Of a stretch of 64,000 nucleotides of DNA, positions 19,308 to 32,134 are shown piece after piece. The position numbers were made by a program, and so were the translations under genes. A model generated the notes under the pieces. It was given only the letters and a program-made list of their open reading frames with translations, was not told the DNA's origin and ran no database searches. Source of the DNA: Paralithodes platypus (taxonomy: Eukaryota > Arthropoda > Malacostraca > Decapoda > Lithodidae); the NCBI GenBank assembly GCA_032716605.1, contig CM064552.1, forward strand, positions 7,932,525 through 7,996,524, written 5' to 3'. How positions within the stretch are numbered: the first letter of the stretch is position 1; the number at the start of each line of letters is the position of its first letter.

Positions 19308-22300
19308 GTAAGGCGCTGAACTACTGTAGTGTTATTTTATTATTAGATAGTATTATTAACCCTCTCTCTATCCTGTTGACATAGGGGTTGCCGATTAGCA
19401 ATCAGAAATAGAGTTCTCTCAATCTTATAATTAACTCTCCCAAAAAAATTCTGCCCATATTTACCTATCTACCTGGAGTTGTTTCGGCCATCCTTCAGTG
19501 GCCTCGGCGAGAGCTGCATACACATACAGTACATACATATGTACACATATAAATACATGCATTCATACACATAATACATGCAAGGGGAGGTGTGGCAGAG
19601 TGGTCTTGCCACTGGACTGGTAATCCAATGGACCCGGGTTCGAATCCCAATATGTCAATGGGAAGATATTATTGAGATGGAATTTGTGCTGTACCTACTT
19701 TCAGTGCATTACCACAGCACACCGAAATGCCAAAACAAAATACCCTCATTGTTCCCTGATTAAATAGCACTGTATGAATATTCCCATATTCAAAATATGC
19801 TACAGGGGGGCAATGCCTAGTGAGTTAATTGCTCAATAGGTGGCGTTCTGAGAGTGAGGGTCCGAGCTTGGGGAGTGAGACTGTGAAAGCGCAGAGGCGA
19901 AGCAGCTTCAGAGATTGGTTCGAGCCGTGAATAGGTGCTTCGCATGTCTCACTCCCTAGGCTGGAACAAGACCTCACGGGCCTCACCGTGTTCAGCGGTA
20001 GAGTGTAAAGGCTATCAGCCTATGACCGAGAGGGAGTATTTGGAATATAGAAAAAAAAAAAAAAAAAATCTATACAGTATACAACAAAATGCTGTGGGCA
20101 AACAATATATAAATGGAGGAGGGTTAGTACAGGGACTGCAGTGCTGAGATGTTCTGTACAGTCCATCCTCTAAATTGCGAGTTTGAAAAATGCGATCCTC
20201 CACATTTGCGAGGGGGGGTCAAAATTGGAAAAAAAATATAATACCCAGTACATTAATTACTCCTTCCATCCATCTATCCATAGCCTATGATAGTGCAGTT
20301 GGAAAGTGTGTACATGCTTAGATTGATATGCAGGATTCGAAACTGCATAATAAATCGTAGGCTTGTCCACCATTCTTTAACTGTCTTCGTTGCGCAATGG
20401 ATAAATACACTGAATTTCGGTGTGAGCATCCTAGGTTCGAATCCCTGGACTGCCACATGTATTTGTTGATTTCATCAATTGAGTTTAGGAGTAAAGTCGG
20501 TTGGTGGAGGTAACAATAATTCATTCAGGTTCAGGGGTAGTTTATAGAGAGGCCTTCCTTAGGGTTAAGGCCCCATTAATTACTCCTTCCATCCATCTAT
20601 CCATAGCCTATGATAGTGCAGTTGGAAAGTGTGTACATGCTTAGATTGATATGCAGGATTTGTAACTGCATAATAAATCGTAGTCTTGTCCACCATTCTT
20701 TAACTGTCTACGTAGCGCAATAGATAAATGCACTGAATCTCGGTGTGAGCATCCTAGGTTCGAATCCCTGGACTGCCACATGTATTTGTCGATTTCATTA
20801 ATTGAGTTTAGGAGTAAAGTCGGTTGGTGGAGGTAACATAATAATTCCACATTTGCAAGGTCGATTTCACATGGGCGAACCAGCCTGTAGAATTATAAGG
20901 GAAATTTGCGACCGCCTAATCCACATTTGCGAGGATGAAGAGGCAGGTGATAGGCTAGCCGGCTGTGTCTGAGGAGGACGAGCGGGGTGGGGGAGAGAGA
21001 AGCCCAGTAGGGGTGCTTCACCTCGCCTAGGAACCCAAACGTCAAGCCAATTAAGTCAACAAACACTCTAAGTTAACTAACACATCCTTTTAATGTTTTC
21101 TTATCATTTACAACTATTTCTATTTCTAATATGTTTCTGGTCGGCTCGAAGAAAATCGATAATGGTGGCACTTTAGTAAACAGGTGGTAAACAAAACCGT
21201 GTGCATATCGGTTTTGGCCAAGATTGCTCGGTTTATGTAAGTATATTATGAAATATAATTTAGTATTATGGTAAGTTGGTTACCTACTATTATGTTTATA
21301 AAATATAATAAGTAGCCTACTGTAATATTAAGTAAATGATTGTAGGCTAGGCTATATCGTCGATTTCGGTCACTCAGAATCTTGGCGCTTCAAATCGAAA
21401 TGCTTTGAACGTCACCAACAACCACTTTCTTTCTTTATTTATATATCCCATGGCCTGTCAGGGAACTGGCGAGGTTCGGATAATGACAAGTCTTATATGG
21501 GGGAGATTACTGTATGTATAAATGTGTCCCACAACCGATATAAATGTACCAATTAATACGGAAATTCGGCGGGTGCCGCCCATCAGTAATTATTCCCCTA
21601 AACTATGTTGTTTGAAATTTGCGAGGTCGCATGTCGCCCATAATCTCGCAAATTTGGAGGATGGACTGTACTCCATTCAAACTCCACTGAGATGTTCTGT
21701 ATTCCATTCAAAAAATTCACTGTATGCCAATCTGACTTAATTTGCCTTCCATGCCATTCTCATTTTGTTTTTTGTGTAAACAGGTATACCACTGTCTCCA
21801 TTTATATATTGTTTGCCCACAGCATCCTTGCTACAGTCCCTCACACTCATAGCTAGTTTAAAAATTCCATTGTTATTATTTGTGCTACAATATATTTTTT
21901 ATCACACTGTCCTGTAGGATTTTATTTGCCCTGTAGACCTCCTTTCTAGCATTTTATTTGACGGTCAGGTATTCTTCCCTGCTGCCACCTTCCTTCCATA
22001 CTTTGAAACCTTTTCTTCCCTCTGACTGCAGCTTTACCATTGTTGTTCCACCACCAGGAAAACTTATGTCTGGATGGCCACTTTGTTTTGCCACAGACTT
22101 TGAGGCATGTAGGAGGCTGTGTTCTATAAAGTTCCATTGGTCGTCAACATAATCTGACCTAGCACCCACACTTCTTTCGATATCCATAATTTTATTGTGG
22201 AATCTGTCTCTCTGCTCTTTCTCTAATAACCATAGGGTAAGACGGGGTAATTTCGCCGAAAATCACGTTTTTTAACGAATAGAAACTGCCACAAATGGAA

Positions 22301-24817
22301 TTTTTAATTTTGTATCTATAATCTATACATTCAACCTTTTTGCTATAGATGCCCAAAAAACAAAAAATATATATAATGTTTTTGTCATGCTGCCGATTTA
22401 AAAAAAAAGATTACTCTCGCGGCGAAATTATCCTGCCGGGCGGGGTAATTTCGCCGCGACCTATTTTATGCATCATCTAGCTAGTAAACTAGATAACATT
22501 GTATGATTTATAGCCACACAAAACACTAGTGCGCAGGTAAAAGCAATGAAAACATTCACAAACCCAAACTGCCACTAAACATACCAATAGAAATACGTCG
22601 CACGCACACACACACATTTGAACAGGGCGGGCAGAGATGCAGGTGTGTCACACATGTAGGCCTAGGCGCCACTGTGTTTAGTGCGGGTGTGGAGTTGTGG
22701 ACATGTAGTGCGGGTGTGGATGTGTCTAGTGCGGTTGTGGACGTATTTATTAGGCCTACGGGTGTGGAAATATTTAGTGCGGGTGTGGGTGCGGTGTGTA
22801 GGATGCCAGTGCAAAGTACCAGGCAGCAGCTGATGGCTACTGCCAACACTGTGTCGCACACACCACCACAGTGTACGCACCCACATACAAACACCCCCAC
22901 ACACACCCGACCATACTGTCAGACGCGCCGCTAGCCCCGGCACCAGGCCCCGCGAAACTGCAACACAACCTAAGCCAAACTAGCTATACAACCTAAGCCA
23001 AACTAGCTCCACAACTTAAGCCAAACTGCAGCTGAATCCATGCAATAGTTTCGGAGATATCGGCGTTTGAATGTAAATTATTAGCGTCGCGGCGAAATTA
23101 CCCCGTCTTACCCTACTTTCATTTATGGCACATGTACTTTCTTTCTCACAGAAACTCTGCTTTGGTACATAACACACACTAGGAGCTTATGTTGAAGGAT
23201 ACATTCCTCACCTGGTATGATCTTCGTGTCTCTAACCTATTTCCTGTCAGTTTTGCTGATCAGGAAGTAGTCTGGCTACTGGAGCCACCTGATTCATATG
23301 GTATCAGGTGGCTTTTCCTTTTCCTGAACATGGGGGAGATTAATAATTGGGGAACAGTTCTCAATTTTACTGGTAGTGTCTGTAAACTATGGGCTGTAAA
23401 AATGGTTCAGTTTTGGGTTAGAGTGCTGGACATAATTGACTTGATCAGTAGGTTAAAAGTGAATATCTTGACTTACTATTCCGTCCACCCCTCACCCTCA
23501 GACCACGGGAACTTCAATCGTGTGTTGGTGAGGAAACTGGTACTGGTAGCGGAAGGACAACCAGAGATGGAGCTTGACCTCACGGGAGAGGTCAACAAGC
23601 TCAAGGACTCCAGCTTCATAATAAAGGTTAGACCACTTGAATAGACACATTTGCAACTGAAAATACAAATCAACATGATTAAACTTCGTGTCAAGTGATA
23701 ACCATAAGCTTTCTGTGAGGAACATACAATGTTGAAATAACTTTGAAAAGTTGACAGAATTAATATAAACACCATATGAGGAGGAGCACTTTATTGATAA
23801 CGTTTCGCAGTTAGTGACCCGGAGAAACTATCTGCGAAATGTTGTCAATAAAGTTCTCTTCATATGGTATTTATATTCAGGAACATACATCCTTATAATC
23901 CCTAACATGGATAGGAAGGCTAAATTCCTGGAGGATGAAAATCCCCTAGGGTCAACTTCACTGCAATATCTATTGTACACACAATACATTAATCATGGCC
24001 CAATATGATCCTTGAACCTCTGAATTGTTAACCCTCTCACGACCATATGACGCAGAGGTTGCCAGATTACCAATAAGAAATAGAGTTCTCTCACTCTTAT
24101 AATTACCTCTCCAAAATTAGTTTTCTGCCAGCTAACTCAAAGACAACTGCAGAGGTTAAAGTAACTAAACTAAAGGTTTCTAAATACCCCTGATGGTAAC
24201 AAAGGCTTTAAAGTATCCCTAATAGGCTCAAAATTGCGTCAAGAAAGTGAGAGGGTTAATATTCCATAAAGAATAGCTTCTAACACTTACAACCATAATT
24301 TGTCTTAGAGTGAACTGTATATTTGTTAGAAATAATCCCTGCAGTTCCGAATAGATGTTTGGTTGATGCCGATGGATGTCGATTACCACCATATATATAT
24401 GTGGTGATGGGCTGGTCTATCAGAGTGAGAGCTGAGCGATCTCTGCCATACCCATAGCTTACTCTGACTGTTCCTTTTACTTATATATTTTCTAGATCTC
24501 AAGTGACGGCGTCTCTTCCGTGGAATGACCTCCCAATCTACCAAGATTGGAAGCCAAAGCGTCACATTTTTCCTTTGCCTCTCAACTTTCTCTTCATAAA
24601 TGCTGAGGGGCACAGGGCCCTGGGTTGGGCTTTGGTTTCCCGGGCGTTTACGCACCCTCCTCAGCTCCCCGCCATGGAGTGGCTTCGGTCACCCAGGCTT
24701 TATTGTGGTCGGCAGGGAGGGTTCTGTGGGGGCGCTTGGTTATGGCCTTGGCCATGCTCTGGGCCTTGGGGCTGTTCGGCCAGGCAGCTTGGGGAACAAC
24801 AACAACAACATGTACAG

Positions 24818-24848
<31 letters not shown>

Positions 24849-27800
24849 GCATGCATGCATACATACATACATTTTAAGACCGAGTGCTCCACAAGAAGTG
24901 CGGTTCTGGTCTCCCGTCCTAATGGCGGCATTCCAGGCAGCGCTGTTCAGAGCTGCCTCACTTGTCAGGTTTATCAATTCAAGATCAGACCATAAAGTCT
25001 GATCCCAAGTCTTTCTTGCTCTGCCCCTTGATGCTGCTAACTCCACGTTAACAGACTTGCATCTTTTCACCCAACTTAGTTGATCCATCCTCTCCACATG
25101 TCCAAACCATCCAACCCTGCTAGTACATATCTCATCACTTTGACAGGCCACGATTCTGAAACATATGTCTTTGCGCTTTTAACACATAAAACGTACACCT
25201 TTCCCTTTAACCCTTAAAGATCAGGGGTGGACTTAAGTCCGCCTCCAATTTGCAGCAAGTTAGGAGCATTATTAAGGCTTTTAAAGGGTTAAAATCGAGT
25301 GCAAATGGCTGGGAGCGCAGCAGGCCAGACAGCCGACTCCCAGGGCTTACCGCCGCCCATTAACTCATGTTCCCTGTGTTCTCGAGAGGCCGGCAGTGTA
25401 GCCAGTAGTGAGCATAGCTGGGGAAAATATGCCGCTATACGCTAAACTCCCATGTTACTGGTACCACTGTATGAGAACCACGAGTGCTACATAGCTCGTT
25501 CTGGTCTCATTTTGAAGCTTTTAGCGCCTAGTTTTTTGCTGAATACATTTCTTTTCATGCAGATACTTGATTTATCATTCAGGAGGGCCTGAATATGCCC
25601 AAATAAGCCCAAAACCCCCCGCTAGACAAGGGTTAAGGGGAGAATGAGTATTCTCATTGTAATTAGTGGCAACAGTTATCTGAACTTTCCCCAGCCGCAT
25701 CTTATTCTGGCGATAGTGGCAGCCTCGGCCCGACCACCTGCAGAACTGGTTTCTCCCAAGTAGCAAAACTTGTCCACCATCTCCAGTGCCTCATTGCCAA
25801 AGTTAACACTCTTGAGGTGGTTCTTGAACACAAGCTCACCTTTGCATACTATGCATACAAATTTCTCAACTTTGAACTTGTTCCTTGGTAGAGGTCTCTT
25901 TACTCAAGTGCAGCGCTTCTTCCAATGGTGTACCTAGCAGCGGCAGACGTTACACTGAATTGTGTTCGCAACTTTGCACCCACCCCGTTTCTGCATAACC
26001 CACTGCACATGGGTATACTGTACAGTCAACACTCTATTCTACCTCTCCAAGCGACCCTTATCACAAACTGGCCAGCAGAACACCGCCATATCCCTCGCCT
26101 CACCCTAAACAAGATCCCCATGACACACCACACACACAGCCTCTAACCTCGCTGAAACTCATCACAACACCCTACAAACTATACAGAACAAAGCCCTCAA
26201 AATAATCACTGGCTGCACAGCTACCACACCTACAGAATACCTACACCAGGAAACCAAAGTCCTCAAAATCTAGCATCACCTTAATTTGAATTATGAGAGG
26301 CACACAAATTCTCGCCGCAGCCTCTACAAACCAACACCACACACTACACTACATGGCAGAACATCCACACATATTCAAAATAGTTTATTGTCATAGTAAT
26401 ACATTGTTAATTATTGCTACGTTTAACATCATATAAATAAACACAAACTACGACAATGAGGACTAGATACCAAGTGGTACAGTATATGTGTCCTTTTATC
26501 TTGTATACAAATATAATAACATTTTATTGCATAAATACATAACATACCAAGAAACATAAAAACAACACCTAGCACTCGTTACCATACACAATATTGACAT
26601 CACTTCCCCCTCGCCCACTCCAAGCCAGCCTCCAGGAGCATATCCATACTCAAATCACTTACCAATCCTTCCAGTCACTCAAAGACAACACTCAGCTATG
26701 TGCACGACCCCCTGAAGTCCATCTCTCAGAAACTCCTTTCCTGTGAGAACAGAGTCCACCTGGCTAGGCTGCGATATAATCACCATCCAACCCTTATAAG
26801 TTCTCAATAGAGGCTGGATGACTCCGTCCAGGATACCTGTCCAGGCTGTAACACAACACTGCACACTATCAAAAACATTATAGAAGACTGCATAGCACAC
26901 AACCACTTACGCCAACAACACAATATACCGGTACATTCCTCGAGAACATTGTGGGAAAACCCAGTCTTGGCCGTGGCCTTCTTTAGGAGCTCAGGGCTGT
27001 TCGGTCAGGCAGCCTGAGGAACGACTACTAGTACTACTACCTTTCCAAGCCCTAATCTACTTTGTAAAACCTTGGTTTTATTTATATATTAACTCTTAAT
27101 CCTTTGCTTGCCATGCCCTTTCTCCATCTTCTGAACTTGACCCAGAATTTAAACTGTGAACTCACAATTCCTGAAATAAGAAAACAAAATCAATTACATG
27201 ATCTCTGGTGGTTTGAAAATTATTGAAGTTGTTAAGCCCCTCCGACAGATTAATGAAACCTATTTATCTGTGGACAGTAGCCACACTATTTGGCACTATT
27301 TGGGTAGACTGTTATTTGTGGTACTGCCTGGTTTGGTAGGAAGTTGCCAACTAGCTCCACATTTAGTGTTGCCCTTCAGGGCCTTCACCGCGCACCTGTT
27401 AAAATTGCACGCGATTATATACACGATCGCGTATATAATAACTTAAGTTAACACTAAGTTTCCCAATTTATATACACGATTTGCGTGCAAATCGGTGTTT
27501 GGTCCAAACCACTTATATGCGTGATCGCGTGTAAACTATCTGAGGGGGTTAATTCCCTTTTTGTATATCATTGCACCTCCATGATAGGCATTACTGAAAC
27601 ATATCTTCTTTTCTTGTCCAATATATTTATTTCAAGGTCTAGCAATCTGTGGCAACTATCCACTTAACCCCTTATCAGGGGGGCCCGACTTAAGTCTGTA
27701 TAGAGAACACCTGCCCAAAGAGCGGGGCCCGACTTTAGTCCGTGTGCAATTTTGGAGCAATATTGCCTCTGAGAGAGAGACGAGCAGTGGGCGGAGCGTA

Positions 27801-30800
27801 GGTCGGGTTCTGACCGTTCGCCACGGGTCCAGCGGGCCTACTGACGTTTACTCCACACACATCCACCCTCCCTCCCTCACTACACAGGGTATTATGTCAA
27901 GAAATTACCGTATTTTAGGGATTTTGCACTCGTCTTGCACGATCGTTGCAAGAGAACGCGTGGTCGTAGGAGGATGGTTCTGGTGTCATTGGAAAGCTGA
28001 ATTAATGCTCTTTCAGGGATACATAATTGTATTACGCTCTGGCTCTTGTTTATGCATGAAAAAGAGCACGGCAACAAGGCCATTTAGGGTAAAAAAAACC
28101 CGCTTGGCGGGTAGTAGAAATTCCTTACGGGCCCGCTTGTAAGGCGTTAAGCCCCTGAAATATCAGGTACCCACCCTATCCCAGCTCTTTAGCAGGGGTG
28201 CATGGTGGTTAAATACAAAATATATATCCGACTCAAAAGTTCTTTCAGCAATTTTGGTATGACTATGGCAATCCTGGGCTTTGTAAACTCCCTTATTTGG
28301 TTGTGAAATTAGGATAGACTACTGGTTGACTAATCTAAAAGCAATCCATTCTAACTTTCTACTCATATTTCAGGAGGGCATTAGCTACAAAATCCGTATA
28401 GAGTTCCACGTTCAGCGCGAGATCGTGACCGGCCTTAAATATGTTCAGCGGACGTTCAGAAAGGGCATCCTAGGTGAGTGCTTGTACAGTAGTTTATTTG
28501 GCTTATTAAGTATGGTTGCTAATACTATACTGCACTGTGCTTATTGTAATTAGGTCAAGAAATCGCATCTTTTACCAGCTGATTTTCTGATGCTCAAGGT
28601 GGTGTCACGCAAGCATATTTTTGGTGATTTTACTTGTCAATGTTGGATTTCCATTTGTGGTTCTTAAATAAAAATGCTAAGTCAGTCATGTCAGTAGATG
28701 AAGTAAATTGAATTCAATTTTTTTTTCACCAATCCACCAAGTAACCCAATCAATGAATATCAAGTTAGTAACTGGAGTAGGTGACAATCTTACGTAATCA
28801 GGTAATTGAGTGGAAAAACTGAAATTGTGGTGAAATAATATAGGCTACAATAAACTCAAAATTAACTGCACATGTGACGCCACCTTTAACCCTTTCAGCA
28901 CGATACCACCTTACTCATGGTTTATTTTATATTATTTACCCCATTAAGGTATAGAAACAGATTAAGCTTAAGAAAATTGTCTAATGGTAACCAGAATAAG
29001 ACAAAATTTATGTCGATTGTGTAAAAGGTGTTCATTACACTACATTTACTGTGGCTATTATTCTCGGTTTACCTTAACTGGCCAGGAAATTTCATATAAC
29101 AAATTTCCTGTCACTTGACTTTTCAATCAGATGTTGCCAGTTTAGTTTTACTCTAGCTACTTACAGACAAAAAGGGAAAATAAAAGAAAATAAATAGGAA
29201 AAGTGGGGATTGGGCCTGAGTAAATAGACCTACAGACGTTTGTATTCAGTTTAGGAAGGATTACAAGATATGAAAAGGTTGAAGACTAGCCCAATTATCC
29301 CTCAAGCTCTGATATGTCCTTCCTAAGTTGAATAAAGTTGTAAGTAGATAGCTAGAACATATCACTAATTGGTGTCATCTGATTGAACGGATTAATTGCA
29401 TAATACAGTGGTCCCTCGCGTTTAGCGAGTTTCAGCTTGGCGAAACACAGTATTGGCGATAGGTTGGATATGGTACCAGAATCCGAATTTGGCGCTTCAA
29501 ATACACTTTTGGCGAGAATGCTGACGTCACGGAATGGCGTCGGCCCAGAATGCGCCGCCCGCAAGCTAGTCTCACCAGGCCTAACTCTAAATAATTCATG
29601 GTAAATAAAATCTGTTATCTAGTATCTATTTTCTTTTTTATTGCTGTTAATGTTTCATGTAGGCTACAGTAGTAGAGCCGCCACTAGAGCGCTGTATTGA
29701 GAGTTACTCTTAGGCCGAGGCTAGGCTATAGATAGGCTTAGGCCTACTCACAAATCCCTAACTGAGCTGCTTGGATAGCGAGAATATCTCCGGTATATTT
29801 CATAAACGTATATTAACAGAGTAATCTTGACCAAACCGATTTGTGAACCTCATATCTCTTGTGTTTTGCATTGTTTATTGTGCCGAACAGTCCGCGACAC
29901 ACAAACACACACGCGCGCATCAGCTGACTCAGGGGCCCAATCGATAAATATAATTAATCAAAGAAGTGACCACGGATCCAAAACCAATTTCATTATTTTG
30001 CTCAATCGAAAAGCAGTTGGTATAGAAAATTCTAGTCTTCACCATTCACAAGGTAAAAGTGATTTATGCCTCCTGATATATATCTAAGCTAGGTTAGACC
30101 ATTTCTTGGTCTGGCTAGCTAGTGACTTAGCAACTTGTTGGTAAGGTTGTGTGGTTATTCCTTATCAATAAGACTATTCACAAGATAACAATGAATTCTG
30201 CTGCCTGATATACATTTAACCTAGGTTAGGTCAATTCTGTGGAGATATATAGGCTAGGCCTATGTCTTCTAGCAAAAACAGAGTAAGCAGACGGCGCCGA
30301 GTGTGTCGGCGATCAACGATGCACATGGCGGGCGGTTTGAAAAGGCCCAAAAGGGTGAACTCGGGCCTCGTCAAAGACCAATGGATAATTTTCCCATTTA
30401 AAGTACTATTCGCGTTTGGCGAAATTCACTTTTGGCGATGGTTTGGCGAGACTAATGAAATCGCTAAATGAGAGGGACCACTGTATAAAGCTACTGCATC
30501 TCTACTGGATATTAATAGTTTTCATTACTGACACTATGTTCAGGTCAGGAAGGTAACTACAAGACAATATTTTGCCTGGTTCAAATGATCAGAATATGGT
30601 TAGTATCACTTGGCATATTGTACAGCCAGATTATAAAGTTCATAGACATGTTTACTGTACTGTACTGTCAAGGTAAAACACTGCTTTCTTTAACCCTTTC
30701 AACACAACGTCATATTTGTATTAAGCTGATAACCATTAGGCGGTTTTCTTCCTCTTATAATCTACCTTTAGGGTTCTAATGGGTAGGTACTATCTGAATT

Positions 30801-32090
30801 ATACGGTTGATTGATGCAGTTTTTAACGCCGTGCATTCCCTTGATTAACAGGGACTTAACTGGACATTTGTCACAAATCACTAGACCGAGCTTCCCAAAC
30901 TTTTGACATCTAACGATGGTACAGCCTGGGATCGAACTGCCGACTCTTTGATCAACAGCCAGACGAGCTACCCGGCCCGTGGCATGGTCTGAATGATTTC
31001 AGACAGGTTATTGATGTAGTATTAACCCTTTTGAGTCCTAGAGGTAGATTATACGATTTTAACAATTGTCTAATGATAAGCAGAATGAGACTAAATTTAC
31101 ATCATCATCCTGAATGGGTTAAGTGTTAACATTATATTTTATATGCACCCATGTTTTTTTTTTTTTTTTGATATATATAAATAATTATTTACTTACAGTA
31201 ATATTTTACAATTTTATTTAGCCTGAGAATTTCCCGCGAACTTCTGAAACTAACTACAATTACGCTTATGCATACTGCATTATAACTTTGTATTGCTTAG
31301 CTATGCTGTATATATATAATAGCCTAGTAGCTCTATTAGTTTGGTATTATTTTTTACTGGTAGGGAGTAGATAACATATTTTATATAATAGATAAACTAT
31401 ATTAAAAAAAAAAGGATCTTGGCTTCTTATGCAGCATTCCATAGTCTAGTCAGTGCTGAACATGTTGATTTGTGTATGCCTTGCCACTTTGTCTTGACTG
31501 CATCAAATTTTACCAACTTATTATACCCTCTATACGCGCACACACCACTTTTCACTGGTCAACCCTAAAGGCTTATTTGTTTGCCATGCTTACAGTATAT
31601 GCAGGCACAGTTGCTTACAGGGGTTCCTATTGATTCTTTGATGCTATATATGGAATTAGAAATGGTGTCCTTGACATAAGAGTACAATTTGATGTGAAAT
31701 TTATTGATCAATGTCCGGACTACTGAAAGATACCATAAGTTTTGGTGAGGTGAAGGGCATAACAAATAATTTAAGAGCTTAGTCCTTGCTCACGAAGTCA
31801 TAACTTACTCATACTGTACTGTACTCAGAAAAACTAGACTATCATCAATTATTTTACCCATTAATTTACGACTTATATAAAGTACTAATAGCACTAGAAT
31901 TAAAATGTCAGCCTTTAGGATATAACTATCAATTGGAGATACGGCCTCGTAAATGTTCTGAGTATCCGGGTCCTGATTTATTATCTACTGCATAGTAAGC
32001 CATACTAATAATTCAATCTTACAAAAAAAAAAAATCCATGTAAAATATCTTGGAAAGGGAAGTGATCATTTGGACGACCGTACAGTAGAG

Positions 32091-32134
<44 letters not shown>

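Larger units (their letters stand above)
19308..23501 (+). other. RhoGDI intron 1 (4.2 kb), transposon-filled
   Basis: It contains a truncated TTAA MITE (19356-19465), a tRNA-like SINE head (19585-19660), an unidentified A-tailed repeat (19803-20066), a TA element with duplicated SINEs (20159-21668) and the GGGTAAG element (22235-23113). The stretch 21670-22230 shows no recognised feature. Confidence 0.85.
23627..28373 (+). other. RhoGDI intron 2 (4.7 kb), LINE and MITE remnants
   Basis: It contains a TTAA MITE (24028-24259), an AAC-tailed repeat (24400-24812), an AT microsatellite (24818-24846), a - strand LINE (24905-25905) cut by a TTAA MITE, a + strand LINE tail (25945-26910), and a further TTAA element (27664-28150). 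26920-27660 has no recognised gene; a short GGCTGTTCGGTCAGGCAGCC match at about 26997 belongs to the AAC-tailed repeat. Confidence 0.85.

Noticed and set aside
23189..23501. 151-codon ORF as a separate gene
   Set aside because: Only its last third is real: RhoGDI exon 2. The upstream part is intron before a good CCCTCAG acceptor.
24503..25002. ORFs of about 125 codons around 24.5-25.0 kb
   Set aside because: They cross an AAC-tailed repeat, an AT microsatellite and the antisense of a LINE.
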